Assembly: GCA_021151485.1 (NCBI GenBank) | Contig: JAGKXB010000004.1 | Coordinates: forward strand, 1-64,000 | Direction of reading: 5' to 3' | Length of the DNA stretch: 64,000 bases | Origin: Oxalobacteraceae bacterium | GTDB taxonomy: Bacteria; Pseudomonadota; Gammaproteobacteria; Burkholderiales; Burkholderiaceae_D | In this document: one piece after another, positions 1-10,680 of the stretch | Position numbering within the stretch: position 1 is the stretch's first letter | Layout of the letters: each line of letters begins with the position of its first letter | Position numbers and translations under genes: made by a program | The notes under the pieces: generated by a model | Told to the model about the DNA's origin: nothing | The model's database searches: none | What the model saw: only the letters and a program-made list of their open reading frames with translations

Positions 1-236
1 CTTTATTAGTTGCAATATATAAATTGTAAAATTAACAATAATGTTGTCAATTGTAAAACTTATTGGCGCATATTTTCAATTTATTTCTGCTTTGCGTTTC
101 ACCGATACGGTTATCAAACAATGCACTTCATCAACACTGCACAGCGAGTGACTGGCGTGTCTAAGCAATGTTACGGTTTTAATTAGGTTGCGCTTATAGG
201 ATAGTGCGTACAACAAAAGCCCATAAACACTCTGGG
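1..236. other. Intergenic stretch at window edge, nothing recognised
   Basis: I see no convincing coding frame, RNA gene or clear hairpin terminator here. The first 100 bases are strongly AT-rich. The stretch lies downstream of the mutT-like gene, so it may hold the 3' end of that transcript or the control region of a gene outside the window. Confidence 0.4.
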
Positions 237-629
237 CTAAGCAGAGGCAATCCACTCCAGCAAAGGAATAGTAGCTGGCAACAATGGGCTAACCGATACC
301 TGGCCTTGCCAGGCAAAAGCCTGACCTTCCAAGCTTTGTGGTTCACCTTGCCATTCTCGACTGATATAGAAATGCAAGTGCACGTGCGCATGCGGATACA
401 CGTACGCGACGCCGCACCATGCTTGTGCGGAGAGAATTTGTACGCCCAACTCTTCCAGGAATTCGCGTTTTAACGCATCCAAAATGGTTTCATTGGGCTC
501 AACTTTGCCACCTGGAAATTCCCAATAGCCCGCATATGGTTTACCAACTGGGCGCTGCGCCAGCAGGACGTCACCGTTCGGTTTGATGAGAATGCCGACC
601 GCCACATCAATCGGCGAGGATAAAGACAT
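237..629 (-). CDS. mutT: Nudix hydrolase of the MutT type (8-oxo-dGTP diphosphatase)
   Basis: A protein of about 130 residues with a complete Nudix box (G-x5-E-x7-REUxEExGU), seen as GGKVEPNE followed by REFLEELGV near residues 40-62. By family it hydrolyses oxidised purine nucleoside triphosphates to monophosphates in the cytoplasm and so lowers mutation. The sequence around the box (YWEFPGGK) is typical of MutT itself rather than of other Nudix enzymes. I chose the ATG at 629; a TTG three codons upstream (638) is also open and neither has a strong ribosome site. It is the last gene of the minus-strand series secA-argJ-mutT, the order seen in Burkholderiales, although the AAA ATPase gene often found between argJ and mutT there is absent. 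Confidence 0.85.
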   Translation of the reverse strand: MSLSSPIDVAVGILIKPNGDVLLAQRPVGKPYAGYWEFPGGKVEPNETILDALKREFLEELGVQILSAQAWCGVAYVYPHAHVHLHFYISREWQGEPQSLEGQAFAWQGQVSVSPLLPATIPLLEWIASA

Positions 630-662
630 ATCGTGCAAATTCAGCCTAACAACGCTGATGAA

Positions 663-1898
663 TCAAGAGCGATAATCCGCATTGATCTTCACGTACTCAG
701 TGGACAAATCACAAGTCCACACAGTCGCTGCAGCATGACCGCGTGCCAGTTTGACAGAAATAGTAATTTCACTTTGCTTCATGACACGTTGACCATCTGA
801 TTCTTGGTAGTCGGGATGACGGCCACCATCTTTGGCCACCCACACATCATCCAAATATAAGTTCAATTTGCTGACATCAAGATCGTCTACACCGGCATAA
901 CCAATCGCCGCCAAAATACGCCCCAAGTTGGGATCAGAAGCAAAAAAAGCAGTTTTAACTAAAGGAGAATGGGCAATCGAATAAGCGATTTTGCGGCACT
1001 CCTCGCTATTTTTGCCCTCCTCCACTTTCACCGTAATGAACTTAGTTGCACCTTCGCCATCACGTACGATCATTTGCGCCAACTTTTGTGCCAAAGCGAT
1101 GACTGCTTTTGACAAAGCAACATATTCCGGACTGTCGATGCTATCGATACGCAGCTTTGCTACGCCACTAGCAATGAGCATGAATGAATCATTGGTCGAC
1201 GTATCACCGTCAACGGTGATGCAATTAAAAGAAGCATCTGCCACCTGTTTGATCAAATGATCCAACACAGCCTGCGACACTTGCGCGTCCATCGCCAGAA
1301 AACCCAACATGGTCGCCATATTCGGTTTAATCATTCCGGCACCTTTGCTGATACCAGTCAACGTGATGGTCGTACCATTAATTTGAAGCGTATCCGATGC
1401 TGCTTTGGGTAAAGTATCCGTCGTCATGATAGATGCCGCGGCATCGTACCAATGATTTTCAGCCAAATTGGCAACTGCTTGTGGCAAACCGGCTTTGATT
1501 CTGGTGATCGGCAGCGGCTCCAAAATCACACCGGTGGAAAACGGCAAGATCTGGGATGGATCACAAGCCAATAACTCGGCTAAGGCCACACAAGTTGCTT
1601 CCGCATCCGCTAAACCTGCCGCTCCTGTACCAGCATTAGCATTGCCAGTATTCACCACCAAAGCACGCACGGGATGAGTAACAGAAGTACGCGCCAAATG
1701 CGTTTTACAGACCTGCACTGGAGCAGCACAAAAACGATTAGCGGTAAAAACACCTGCAACTGTTGCAGTTGGTGCCAAACGCATCACTAGCAAATCTTTA
1801 CGATTTTGCTTACGAATGCCTGCCTCGGCATAACCTAGTTCAACACCCGGTACAGGCTGTAAATCAGCCGCAGTGAAAGAAGGAAAATTAACTGCCAT
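663..1898 (-). CDS. argJ: Bifunctional ornithine acetyltransferase / N-acetylglutamate synthase
   Basis: A 411-residue ArgJ, the usual length. It moves the acetyl group from N-acetylornithine to glutamate, which recycles acetyl in arginine synthesis; bifunctional forms can also use acetyl-CoA. The self-cleavage region is intact: [16 protein letters not shown] at residues 185-200, in which Thr196 becomes the N-terminal nucleophile of the beta chain after autocatalytic cutting between Ala and Thr. It lies 46 bases downstream of secA on the same strand and 33 bases before the mutT start, so co-transcription is likely. Whether it is mono- or bifunctional cannot be told from sequence alone. Confidence 0.95.
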   Translation of the reverse strand: MAVNFPSFTAADLQPVPGVELGYAEAGIRKQNRKDLLVMRLAPTATVAGVFTANRFCAAPVQVCKTHLARTSVTHPVRALVVNTGNANAGTGAAGLADAEATCVALAELLACDPSQILPFSTGVILEPLPITRIKAGLPQAVANLAENHWYDAAASIMTTDTLPKAASDTLQINGTTITLTGISKGAGMIKPNMATMLGFLAMDAQVSQAVLDHLIKQVADASFNCITVDGDTSTNDSFMLIASGVAKLRIDSIDSPEYVALSKAVIALAQKLAQMIVRDGEGATKFITVKVEEGKNSEECRKIAYSIAHSPLVKTAFFASDPNLGRILAAIGYAGVDDLDVSKLNLYLDDVWVAKDGGRHPDYQESDGQRVMKQSEITISVKLARGHAAATVWTCDLSTEYVKINADYRS

Positions 1899-1944
1899 GA
1901 TTCTTATCTTTAAATCTCAATCAAACAACCAAATCAACGCCACA

Positions 1945-4716
1945 TCAAACTAAGCTGCCATGGCATTGCTTATATTTTTTGCCACTACCACAAGGACACA
2001 TATCATTACGTCCCACTTTTGGCACATCCGACTCATTTTGCCCACCTTGCGCCAAAGATTGCGCATCACTAGCTGGCGCCAGCAACGTTTCTGGTGAGGC
2101 ATCAGGATTGAAGTCAGCATGCTGATAATGAATATTCGAAACATCTAACTGCGTCAAGGCGGCCTCCGCTTCTGCCTCCATTTCTTCACGTGATCGAATA
2201 GGTAACGTCATGACAGTCTTGATGACTTCACCTTTGATCAACGCCAGCATTTGGGCAAACAACTCAAATGCTTCACGTTTATATTCTTGCTTAGGGTTCT
2301 TTTGCGCATAACCACGCAAATGAATTCCTTGACGCAAATGATCCAATGCAGCCAAATGTTCACGCCAGTGACTATCAATACTTTGCAGCATCACACTGCG
2401 CTCAAAACCAGCAAAACCTTCATAACCGACCATGTCGACCCTGCCTTGATAAACCTGGTCAACCACAGTCAGGAGACTAGAAAGTAATTCATGCTCATCC
2501 AAATTTGGATCTGCTTCCAACATCGCAACGAAAGGTACGTCAAGTTGCCACTCACTCGCCAATACATCTTGCAACGACGCAAGATCCCACTGCTCTTCCA
2601 TCGAATCAAGCGGAACAAAATTGCGGAAAACATCCGTAAATACGCCATGGCGCAAAGAGGTAATCATTTCAGAAATGTCACTTGCCATCAGCAACTCATT
2701 ACGCTGCTGGTAAATCACTTTGCGCTGATCGTTGGCCACATCATCATATTCCAGCAATTGCTTACGAATATCAAAGTTGCGCGCCTCCACCTTACGTTGC
2801 GCAGATTCAATTGAGCGCGACACGATGCCAGCCTCAATTGGCTCGCCTTCTGGCATTTTTAATCTATCCATAATCGCGCGCACACGATCACCAGCAAAGA
2901 TGCGCAACAATGGATCATCTAAAGACAAATAAAAACGTGAAGAACCAGGATCACCCTGACGGGCAGCACGTCCACGCAACTGATTATCGATACGACGTGA
3001 TTCATGACGCTCAGTACCGATAATATGCAAACCACCTGCGCTCACCACCGCATCATGCAAAGATTGCCATTCATCACGTAACTGCTGCGCCTGCGCTGCT
3101 TTTTCGGCTTCAGACAAATCGGGATTCGCCTCAATGACTTGCACCTGCTTACCGACATTCCCACCCAATACGATATCGGTACCTCGACCAGCCATATTCG
3201 TTGCAATCGTAATCGCTTTAGGACGACCAGCCTGCGCAATAATTTCCGCCTCACGTGCATGCTGTTTAGCATTCAATACGTTATGGGGCAACTTAGCTTG
3301 CGTCAAAATTTCAGCCAACAATTCAGAGTTCTCAATCGAAGCTGTTCCCACCAATGTAGGCTGACCACGATCGTAGCAATCCTGAATATCCGCCAGAACA
3401 GCTTTATACTTTTCTTCTGCTGATTTGTAGACTTGATCCTGCCGGTCCTTGCGCTGATTGGGACGATTTTGTGGCACAACCACTGTTTCCAAACCATAAA
3501 TTTCCTGGAATTCGAACGCTTCAGTATCCGCGGTTCCCGTCATTCCCGATAATTTGGTGTACATACGGAAATAATTCTGGAATGTAATCGACGCCAAGGT
3601 TTGATTTTCATTTTGAATCTTGACGCCCTCTTTGGCCTCTACCGCTTGATGCAAGCCATCCGACCAGCGACGCCCACTCATCAAACGACCAGTAAATTCA
3701 TCAACGATCACAATTTCATTGTTTTGCACCACATAATGCTGATCTTTGAAATACAAAGTATGCGCACGTAAAGCAGCGTATAAGTGATGAATCAAGGTAA
3801 TGTTGGCAGCATCGTAAAGCGATGCACCTTCTGGCAACAAACCCATTTCCATCAATATTTTTTCAGCCTTATCATGCCCAGCTTCAGTCAATAAGACTTG
3901 ATGTGATTTTTCATCTTTAACGTAATCACCCGGCACTTCAATCCTGCCAGTGCCATCCGATGTTTCCTCACCAATTTGCAAAGTTAGCAAACCAGGCACA
4001 CTATTGAGCTTGAGATAAAGTGCATTATGATCTTCAGCCTGACCAGAAATAATCAGAGGCGTTCTCGCCTCATCAATCAAGATGGAGTCAACTTCATCAA
4101 CCACAGCAAAATTCAAACCACGCTGTACGCGCTCTTCCTCGCTGTACACCATGTTGTCACGTAAATAATCGAAACCAAATTCATTATTCGTACCGTACGT
4201 AATGTCTGCCAAATACGCAGCTTGCTTATCAGCATGCTCCATTTGTGACAGATTGATGCCGGTAGTCAACCCTAACCAGCCGTACAATGTTCCCATCCAC
4301 TCGGCATCACGCTGTGCTAAGTAATCATTCACCGTCACGACATGCACGCCGGCGCCAGATAAAGCATTCAAATACGCTGGCAAAGTCGCCATCAGCGTCT
4401 TGCCTTCGCCCGTACCCATTTCAGCAATTTTGCCTTCATGCAACACCATTCCACCAATCAGCTGCACATCGAAGTGGCGCATCTTCAAAACACGACGGCT
4501 TGCCTCACGGCAAACAGCAAAGGCTTCTGGCAATAAGTCAGACAAACTTTCACCATTCGCAATGCGCGCCTTGAATGCAGGCGTCTTAGCCTGCAACTCA
4601 GCATCCGACAACTTTTCCATCGCGGGTTCCAGCGCATTAATTGCGCGCACGGTTTTTTGATATTGCTTAATTAAGCGCTGATTGCGGCTACCGAAAATCT
4701 GGGTCAGTAATGACAT
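1945..4716 (-). CDS. secA: Preprotein translocase ATPase SecA
   Basis: A 923-residue SecA that drives proteins through SecYEG. Visible are Walker A GTGEGKT at residues 101-107, the [19 protein letters not shown]alker B block, and the C-terminal zinc and SecB-binding motif [13 protein letters not shown] close to the stop. I set the start at the ATG giving [10 protein letters not shown], the normal SecA N-terminus; an open frame runs 28 codons further upstream to 4800 but does not look like SecA. The gene is divergent from the dciA-like gene. An extended -10 promoter sits about 75 bases upstream. Confidence 0.97.
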   Translation of the reverse strand: MSLLTQIFGSRNQRLIKQYQKTVRAINALEPAMEKLSDAELQAKTPAFKARIANGESLSDLLPEAFAVCREASRRVLKMRHFDVQLIGGMVLHEGKIAEMGTGEGKTLMATLPAYLNALSGAGVHVVTVNDYLAQRDAEWMGTLYGWLGLTTGINLSQMEHADKQAAYLADITYGTNNEFGFDYLRDNMVYSEEERVQRGLNFAVVDEVDSILIDEARTPLIISGQAEDHNALYLKLNSVPGLLTLQIGEETSDGTGRIEVPGDYVKDEKSHQVLLTEAGHDKAEKILMEMGLLPEGASLYDAANITLIHHLYAALRAHTLYFKDQHYVVQNNEIVIVDEFTGRLMSGRRWSDGLHQAVEAKEGVKIQNENQTLASITFQNYFRMYTKLSGMTGTADTEAFEFQEIYGLETVVVPQNRPNQRKDRQDQVYKSAEEKYKAVLADIQDCYDRGQPTLVGTASIENSELLAEILTQAKLPHNVLNAKQHAREAEIIAQAGRPKAITIATNMAGRGTDIVLGGNVGKQVQVIEANPDLSEAEKAAQAQQLRDEWQSLHDAVVSAGGLHIIGTERHESRRIDNQLRGRAARQGDPGSSRFYLSLDDPLLRIFAGDRVRAIMDRLKMPEGEPIEAGIVSRSIESAQRKVEARNFDIRKQLLEYDDVANDQRKVIYQQRNELLMASDISEMITSLRHGVFTDVFRNFVPLDSMEEQWDLASLQDVLASEWQLDVPFVAMLEADPNLDEHELLSSLLTVVDQVYQGRVDMVGYEGFAGFERSVMLQSIDSHWREHLAALDHLRQGIHLRGYAQKNPKQEYKREAFELFAQMLALIKGEVIKTVMTLPIRSREEMEAEAEAALTQLDVSNIHYQHADFNPDASPETLLAPASDAQSLAQGGQNESDVPKVGRNDMCPCGSGKKYKQCHGSLV

Positions 4717-4790
4717 ACGTAAATTCTTGAAAAAAGCGCCGGAAACTTTAAAACGCTCAAACCCAAGCCCGGCTGTGGCAAAAGATCGCG

Positions 4791-4799
4791 ATTTTATCA
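4791..4799 (-). promoter_or_regulatory. Probable extended -10 promoter of secA
   Basis: On the minus strand the sequence reads TG-A-TAAAAT, an extended -10 element. No good -35 is visible at the right distance, which is usual for extended -10 promoters. It lies about 75 bases before the secA ATG. This is a reading of consensus only. Confidence 0.4.
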
Positions 4800-4972
4800 C
4801 GCGTGCTGACCAAGTTTGGGCAATTAGCCAAGAAACAATAGTCGATCATGAAAATCCCCAAAAATTTAGGCGTTCTTCGTTCGCATTACATCGAATCAAT
4901 CTGCAATCATGATCCGCCACAAATAGCTATACTGCTCGGCCATTTGTATTTAGCTTTGTGTCGCCCAGAGAA

Positions 4973-5443
4973 ATGAAAAAAACCCAATCCAATCCTCTTT
5001 TTTCCCCTACCGGTGCAGTGGATTATTTACGCACGCATGACGCAATCGCAACGCTCCTGCCTACAGTAAAACGCTTGATTGGATTGCAAGCTGATTGCAA
5101 CGCCGCCTTACCTGCGATGTTTCATGACTGCAAAGTTTTGCAATTTGATGACGGCACATTGGTATTGTCCATGCCAAACGCGGCCCTGGCAGCCAAACTA
5201 AAACACCAATTACCAAAATTACAACACATTCTGATTCAATCAGGCTGGCAGGTCGAAGCGATACGCATGAAAATACAAATGCGGCCCAACTTCACCGCAC
5301 CCGCATCCTCACCGCGCAAAAACTTGATTTTGCCCAGATTGGCCATCACGGCGCTATCCACATTAAGTGATGGATTAGAAAAATCCACTCGAAACGAAGC
5401 GCTGAAGTCAGCGCTACTGACTATGTTGTCACGTCATCGTTGA
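4973..5443 (+). CDS. dciA: DciA-like DUF721 protein, probable DnaB helicase-loading factor
   Basis: A basic protein of 156 residues (161 from an upstream GTG at 4958). It has the DUF721 pattern, with a hydrophobic alternating stretch around DGTLVLSMPNAALAAKLKHQLPKL in the middle. DUF721 proteins include DciA, which in bacteria lacking DnaC or DnaI helps load the replicative helicase; this role is taken from family knowledge. It is the only plus-strand gene in the first 24 kb and lies between divergent secA and convergent lpxC, the usual place in Burkholderiales. A TATACT -10-like hexamer lies near 4928, without a clear -35. The start is uncertain: the ATG at 4973 fits homologues better, but its purine-rich stretch AGAGAA is too close to be a standard ribosome site. 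Confidence 0.7.
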   Translation: MKKTQSNPLFSPTGAVDYLRTHDAIATLLPTVKRLIGLQADCNAALPAMFHDCKVLQFDDGTLVLSMPNAALAAKLKHQLPKLQHILIQSGWQVEAIRMKIQMRPNFTAPASSPRKNLILPRLAITALSTLSDGLEKSTRNEALKSALLTMLSRHR

Positions 5444-5468
5444 TGTTGCAGTAGATCATTCCCACAAC

Positions 5469-6404
5469 TTAATTCAATGCCCACTCTCTAGCAGTTTGGG
5501 ACTGATAAGACGGTGGCGCGGATTCCAGTGTGTCAAAGGTAACAATCTCATACGTCTCTGGTTGCGCTAACAAAGCACGCAGTAATTGATTGTTCAAACC
5601 ATGGCCTGATTTGTGCGCGGTATAGTTGGCTAATAGCGGATGGCCGATGAGATATAAATCGCCGATCGCATCTAAAATTTTATGGCGCACGAATTCGTTT
5701 TCGTAGCGCAAACCATCGGTATTCAGAATACGGTAATCATCCATCACAATCACGTTATCGACTGAACCGCCACGCGCCAAACCTAAATCGCGCAGGTTTT
5801 CGACATCCTGCATAAATCCGAACGTGCGTGCGCGTGAAACGTCCTGCACGTAAGACATTTCGCTGAAATCGATCTCGGCAAACTGCCCAGTACTATCCAC
5901 GGCAGGGTGATTGAACTCAATAAAAAAGTTCAGTTTAAAACCATTAAACGGTTCAAGGCGGGCCCATTTTTTACGGTCGCCCTGCCCTTCGGATACTTCT
6001 ACTGTTTGTTTAACGCGGATAAATTTTTTCGCACACTGTTGCTCGTGCAAACCCGCTTGTTGAAGCAGAAAAACAAAGGAAGATGCCGATCCATCCATGA
6101 TGGGAATTTCTTCTGCGCTGACATCGATATACAAATTATCAATACCCAAACCAGCGCAAGCCGACATGATGTGCTCCACGGTCGAGACTTTGGCACCATT
6201 CGACATCAACGTAGACGCCATTCTGGTATCACCCACCGCCGTTGCAGAAGCAGGGAAATTCACCACAGGTTCAAGATCGACACGGCGAAATACGATTCCG
6301 GTATCGGGCGCGGCGGGGTGTAGCGTCAAAGCGACCTTCGTGCCGGAGTGCAATCCGACTCCTACACTTTTGACCACATTTTTGATAGTGCGTTGTTTTA
6401 ACAT
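5469..6404 (-). CDS. lpxC: UDP-3-O-acyl-N-acetylglucosamine deacetylase LpxC
   Basis: 311 residues, full length. LpxC removes the acetyl group of UDP-3-O-acyl-GlcNAc, the committed step of lipid A synthesis. The zinc ligands and catalytic residues are in place: His78 in VEHIMSA, His241 and Asp245 in HKILDAIGD, and the active-site His268 in [10 protein letters not shown] strong terminator just upstream (6478-6519) separates it from the ftsZ-peroxiredoxin transcript, so it should have its own promoter in the 70-odd bases between the terminator and the start. No FtsH-type degradation tail was assessed. Confidence 0.97.
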   Translation of the reverse strand: MLKQRTIKNVVKSVGVGLHSGTKVALTLHPAAPDTGIVFRRVDLEPVVNFPASATAVGDTRMASTLMSNGAKVSTVEHIMSACAGLGIDNLYIDVSAEEIPIMDGSASSFVFLLQQAGLHEQQCAKKFIRVKQTVEVSEGQGDRKKWARLEPFNGFKLNFFIEFNHPAVDSTGQFAEIDFSEMSYVQDVSRARTFGFMQDVENLRDLGLARGGSVDNVIVMDDYRILNTDGLRYENEFVRHKILDAIGDLYLIGHPLLANYTAHKSGHGLNNQLLRALLAQPETYEIVTFDTLESAPPSYQSQTAREWALN

Positions 6405-6477
6405 CGTTGGATTATAGCAATTTAATGATTGTTATTGTTTTTGCACGCATGATGGGGATTGCGGCCTTGCAAGCCAT

Positions 6478-6519
6478 AAAAAAACGACGCTAGTTCAATG
6501 CGAACCAGCGTCGTTTTTA
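6478..6519 (-). terminator. Rho-independent terminator after the peroxiredoxin gene
   Basis: A 13-bp stem (ACGACGCTGGTTC pairing with its partner, one mismatch) with a 5-base loop, then seven T residues on the minus strand. It ends the peroxiredoxin transcript before lpxC. A-rich sequence on the other side means it could also work from the plus strand. Confidence 0.9.
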
Positions 6520-6538
6520 TTGGCTTGGTTAAATTTAA

Positions 6539-7045
6539 TTAACCTAGTTGTCCCAACAAAGTTTCCGCATTGGACACTTCAAATTTGCCGCTTTGTTCGA
6601 CGTTTAATTGTGTAACAACACCATTTTCCACCAACATCGAATAACGCTGTGAGCGTGTGCCCATGCCAAATTTACTCAAATCCACATCCAGACCCAATGC
6701 CTTGGCATAGGTAGCATTACCATCCGCCATCATGCGAACAACACCGGTCGCTTTTTGATCACGGCCCCAAGCACCCATGACAAAGGCGTCATTAGCAGCA
6801 ACACACCAGATTTCACTCACACCTTTAGCCTTGAAAGCATCAGCATGTTGTACATAACCAGGCACATGTTTTTCAGAGCAAGTCGGTGTAAATGCACCGG
6901 GTACGGCGAAAATAACAATCTTTTTATCTTTGACGCTATCTAATACATTGACGCTATTTGGACCTAACGCACAACCTTTTGTTTCAATGTCAATAAATTC
7001 TGTCAACGTCGCTTCAGGTAAACGATCACCAATTTTAATAGTCAT
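6539..7045 (-). CDS. Peroxiredoxin of the Prx5 (AhpE/Tsa-like) group
   Basis: A 168-residue thiol peroxidase. The motif PGAFTPTCSEKHVPGY carries the peroxidatic Cys56 and Thr53. The signature places it in the Prx5 group, which reduces H2O2 and alkyl hydroperoxides, usually using glutathione and glutaredoxin or thioredoxin; the electron donor cannot be read from the sequence. No fused glutaredoxin domain is present. It lies 26 bases after the ftsZ stop and before a strong terminator, so it is probably the last gene of the division cluster transcript. This ftsZ-peroxiredoxin-lpxC order is common in Burkholderiales. Confidence 0.93.
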   Translation of the reverse strand: MTIKIGDRLPEATLTEFIDIETKGCALGPNSVNVLDSVKDKKIVIFAVPGAFTPTCSEKHVPGYVQHADAFKAKGVSEIWCVAANDAFVMGAWGRDQKATGVVRMMADGNATYAKALGLDVDLSKFGMGTRSQRYSMLVENGVVTQLNVEQSGKFEVSNAETLLGQLG

Positions 7046-7071
7046 AAAATTTCCTTATAACTCGAGAAGAA

Positions 7072-8277
7072 TTAATCCGCCTGTTTACGCAAGAAGGCTG
7101 GAATGTCGTACGTTTCCATGCCATTTTTCTCCAATGCACGCACGGTATCGGAAGCAGACTCACGACGCCATACTGCTGGGGCTTTCAGCCCCTCAAATGT
7201 TGGCGCTGCCGCCACGGATGTTGCCGCCAATCCCAAACCTGCCGAAGCAGCAGATGGACTCACTGCCATCACTGGCTCATTGTGCGTACCTGTACGCAAC
7301 ATAGGCTGTACTAATTGCATTGGTTTTTTCGCACGTCCCAAACCAGTGGCTACCACTGTCACACGAATATCGTCGCCCATGGTGTCGTCGTAAGCAATCC
7401 CTTGTGCAATTGATGCATCAGGTGCAGCAAAAGCGCGCACTGCCGCCATGACTTCCTTGATTTCTTTACCCTTCAAACCATGGCTGGCAGTCACATTGAC
7501 CAACACACCACGTGCACCGGACAAATCGATACCATCCAACAATGGGGATGCGACTGCTTGTTCTGCAGCAATACGAGCACGATCTGGACCAGAGGCTGTT
7601 GCAGTTCCCATCATGGCCTTACCTTGCTCGCCCATAATCGTTTTGACGTCGTTAAAGTCGACGTTAATATGGCCAGGCACATTGATAATTTCAGCAATCC
7701 CTGCCACCGCGTTGTTCAACACATCATCCGCATGTTGCAGCCACTCCATCATGCTGTCGTCTTCGTAAATCTCTTCCAGCTTTTCATTCAAAATAATGAT
7801 GAGGGAATCAACATGTTGCGACAAGGCTTCCAAACCCTCATCGGCGATATCCATACAACGTTGACCTTCGTAAGAAAAAGGCTTGGAAACCACGGCCACT
7901 GTCAATGCACCCAATGATTTAGCAATTTCCGCCACAATGGGGGCAGCACCAGTACCGGTACCACCACCCATGCCAGCAGCCAAAAACACCATGTGCGCGC
8001 CGCGCAATGAATCTTCGATGCGAGCACGGGACTCTTCTGCCAATTGACGACCCACTTCTGGTTTCATCCCAGCGCCCAACCCAGTCTCACCAATCTGAAT
8101 CACGTTATGCGCTTTGGACAATAACAATGCTTGCGCATCGGTATTGGCAGCAATAAATTCAACGCCAGACACGCCCTTGTTAATCATGTGCTGAACGGCA
8201 TTGCCACCCGCACCACCAATACCTACCACCTTAATCACGGTGCCTTGTGTTGCACTATCTACCATATCAAAATCCAT
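7072..8277 (-). CDS. ftsZ: Cell division tubulin FtsZ
   Basis: 401 residues. FtsZ is the GTPase that forms the division ring. The tubulin signature GGGTGTGA is at about residues 104-111 and the C-terminal peptide DIPAFLRKQ, which binds FtsA and other partners, is intact. Two ATGs follow each other; the second (8277) lies 6 bases from GAGGGG, the better ribosome-site spacing, and gives MDFDMVDSA, close to the N-terminus I recall for Oxalobacteraceae. The gap of about 250 bases to ftsA suggests an extra promoter for ftsZ and contains a perfect 12-bp hairpin. Confidence 0.97.
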   Translation of the reverse strand: MDFDMVDSATQGTVIKVVGIGGAGGNAVQHMINKGVSGVEFIAANTDAQALLLSKAHNVIQIGETGLGAGMKPEVGRQLAEESRARIEDSLRGAHMVFLAAGMGGGTGTGAAPIVAEIAKSLGALTVAVVSKPFSYEGQRCMDIADEGLEALSQHVDSLIIILNEKLEEIYEDDSMMEWLQHADDVLNNAVAGIAEIINVPGHINVDFNDVKTIMGEQGKAMMGTATASGPDRARIAAEQAVASPLLDGIDLSGARGVLVNVTASHGLKGKEIKEVMAAVRAFAAPDASIAQGIAYDDTMGDDIRVTVVATGLGRAKKPMQLVQPMLRTGTHNEPVMAVSPSAASAGLGLAATSVAAAPTFEGLKAPAVWRRESASDTVRALEKNGMETYDIPAFLRKQAD

Positions 8278-8305
8278 CATGTACCCCTCTATCTTAATGT
8301 GAAGC

Positions 8306-8350
8306 TTTCAGTCGCTAAGCATCGCGCGATGTGACGGCTAGCGACTGAAA
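8306..8350 (-). promoter_or_regulatory. Perfect 12-bp hairpin in the ftsZ leader
   Basis: TTTCAGTCGCTA at 8306-8317 and its exact complement at 8339-8350 flank a 21-base loop that itself holds the palindrome ATCGCGCGAT. No T-run follows, so it is a poor intrinsic terminator. It lies 30 bases before the ftsZ ribosome site. Possible roles are transcript stability, attenuation or protein binding; none is shown. Confidence 0.5.
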
Positions 8351-8532
8351 ACTACAATCCAATCAAAAAATAATTTTTACGACCCAAAAAATCAAACCCA
8401 ACCCAACCACAAAAAACTTAAAACACACTTGCATTTAATCTACATCTAGAAAACGAGAAAAGTTGCCACAAAAAAACTCTTTACTATAATCGATAAACCC
8501 AACCCATTAGCGTATTTGTGGAAATATCACTA

Positions 8533-9765
8533 TCAAAAATTACCTAAAAACCACTCTTTCATACGCTGTACAAACGCACCAGCGGATCCTTGTTGCCTGG
8601 TAACGATATGACCACGCAAATATTGCTTCTTTGCTTCCAACAACAAACCCAATACTGTCGAATAACGCGGACTACGCACCACATCGGCCAACTGCCCGCG
8701 ATATTCCGGTGTGCCTAAACGTGCTGGCTTTAAAAAGATGTCCTCCGCCAAAGCGACCATACCCGGCATGAGTGCCGAACCACCCGTCAGTACAACACCA
8801 CTGGACAACACATCCTCATACCCTGACTCGCGCACTACCTGATGTACTAGTGCAAACAACTCTTCAACACGTGGTTCAATCACTGCGGCCAAAGCCTGCT
8901 TAGATAAGCTACGTGGGCCACGATCACCCAAACCTGGCACTTCCAAATTTTCTGTCGCATCTGCCAATTCTTGCTTGGCAACGCCATAGCGCAATTTGAT
9001 TTCTTCCGCTTCTGAAGTTGGCGTACGCAACGCCATGGCAATATCATTCGTAATTTGATCCCCCGCAATCGGGATCACCGCAGTATGGCGAATCGCGCCT
9101 TCCGTAAAGATCGCAACATCAGTCGTACCACCGCCAATATCAATCAACACCACGCCTAACTCTTTTTCATCCAACGTCAACACGGCATCAGCAGATGCCA
9201 TTGGCTGCAAAATCAAATCGGATACTTCCAATCCACAACGGCGAACACATTTGACAATGTTTTGTACCGCCGACACCGCACCCGTAACAATATGAACTTT
9301 CACTTCAAGGCGAATACCACTCATGCCGATAGGTTCGCGCACATCTTCTTGATTATCGACAATAAATTCTTGCGGCACGGTATGCAGCAATTGTTGATCA
9401 GTCGGAATATTCACCGCCTTGGCAGTTTCAATCACACGTGCCACGTCGGTTGCCGTGACTTCTTTTTCTTTGATCGCCACCATTCCGCTGGAATTGAAGC
9501 TACGAATATGGCTACCAGCAATTCCCGCATAAACATTGCGAATTTTGCAATCTGCCATCAATTCCGCTTCCTCTAATGCGCGCTGAATTGATTCAACTGT
9601 GGCTTCGATATTCACCACCACGCCTTTTTTCAAACCTTTGGATTCGTGCTGCCCCAAACCGATCACTTCATGTCTTCCGTCCGGCATAACTTCGGCCACC
9701 ACAGCCACCACTTTTGAAGTGCCAATATCAAGGCCGACGATCAAATTTTTTACGTCTTTTGTCAT
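8533..9765 (-). CDS. ftsA: Cell division protein FtsA
   Basis: A 410-residue actin-like ATPase that ties FtsZ filaments to the inner membrane and recruits later division proteins. The N-terminal phosphate-binding stretch VGLDIGTSKV, the IDIGGGTTDVAI block in the middle and the C-terminal amphipathic membrane helix (FVQRMKEWFLGNF) are all present. It follows ftsQ by 45 bases and precedes ftsZ by about 250 bases. Confidence 0.97.
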   Translation of the reverse strand: MTKDVKNLIVGLDIGTSKVVAVVAEVMPDGRHEVIGLGQHESKGLKKGVVVNIEATVESIQRALEEAELMADCKIRNVYAGIAGSHIRSFNSSGMVAIKEKEVTATDVARVIETAKAVNIPTDQQLLHTVPQEFIVDNQEDVREPIGMSGIRLEVKVHIVTGAVSAVQNIVKCVRRCGLEVSDLILQPMASADAVLTLDEKELGVVLIDIGGGTTDVAIFTEGAIRHTAVIPIAGDQITNDIAMALRTPTSEAEEIKLRYGVAKQELADATENLEVPGLGDRGPRSLSKQALAAVIEPRVEELFALVHQVVRESGYEDVLSSGVVLTGGSALMPGMVALAEDIFLKPARLGTPEYRGQLADVVRSPRYSTVLGLLLEAKKQYLRGHIVTRQQGSAGAFVQRMKEWFLGNF

Positions 9766-9810
9766 ATTATCTCGATCAATTTTTGTACTTGTTATTGACG
9801 TTTATTTACG

Positions 9811-10587
9811 TTATTTATTTTTTGTTTTACTTGTTTTATTTGTTTTACTTATTTTCAAAGCCAAACCATTCGGATAACGCATATCCACTTGCCGTACGCT
9901 ATCTATCTTGTCTTGGAAACGGGTAAGCAATTGCGGATAAATCGCAACCAAACGATCGACCCGCTCCTTCAATGTGCTAGTACTCTGCTCACGCCCCAAC
10001 TCAACTTGCCAGCCATTATTCAATTTAACAGACCAAGCATAACGATTAGACAATTGCACCGACTCAGGCACCAACTTGATAGGCGCAAACCAGTTACGCA
10101 ACTCGACAAAACGCGCGACTACTTCTTTTTCATGCCCCTCTGGCCCAGAAAACTCTTGCAACGGACCATGCTCTTCAGCCTCCGCCAAATTGGCGGTAAA
10201 CACATCACCCTGCACCGACAACAAACGGCCATCATCTCCCCAAGTACCTAAGGGATGATGCTCTTCCAACGTCACAATCAATTGATTTGGCCATGCACGA
10301 CGTACAGTTGCCTTGCGCACCCAAGGCACCGCCTCAAAAGCAAGGCGTACCGAATCTAAGTTGGCGGTAAAAAAATTACCGCGTATGCGTGGAATCGCCG
10401 TACTTCTGATAGTCAGTGCATTGACATGCAGTAACTGTGTATTTGCAGGACTTTCTATGCGAATAACTTTGAGGGCAAAAACAGGTCTTTGCACCAGCCA
10501 CCAGCCACCAGCCAGCAATAAAGCAAGCATCAAAAAAGCCAACACCGCATGCGTTGCCGCATTCAGCATTTTAATGTCCTGCCACAT
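9811..10587 (-). CDS. ftsQ: Cell division protein FtsQ
   Basis: 258 residues: a short cytoplasmic N-terminus, one membrane segment at about 13-31, then a POTRA region (about 38-110) and a beta domain facing the periplasm. FtsQ links early and late division proteins through FtsB and FtsL. Two starts are possible (10587, after GGAAG, and an in-frame ATG at 10569, after AGGA); I kept the first. The last ten or so residues are a lysine- and threonine-rich tail encoded by a low-complexity TTATTT-like stretch (about 9815-9855), which looks like an extension by repeat expansion. Confidence 0.93.
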   Translation of the reverse strand: MWQDIKMLNAATHAVLAFLMLALLLAGGWWLVQRPVFALKVIRIESPANTQLLHVNALTIRSTAIPRIRGNFFTANLDSVRLAFEAVPWVRKATVRRAWPNQLIVTLEEHHPLGTWGDDGRLLSVQGDVFTANLAEAEEHGPLQEFSGPEGHEKEVVARFVELRNWFAPIKLVPESVQLSNRYAWSVKLNNGWQVELGREQSTSTLKERVDRLVAIYPQLLTRFQDKIDSVRQVDMRYPNGLALKISKTNKTSKTKNK

Positions 10588-10680
10588 AGTCTTCCATCAT
10601 AACATTGATGCCCAATAATTGCTTATTTACCAATTGATTATTGTATATATACATTCCACATATTGACTGTGTTTATAGTG

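Noticed and set aside
2251..3423. Plus-strand open frames across secA
   Set aside because: Antisense shadows of a strongly conserved gene.
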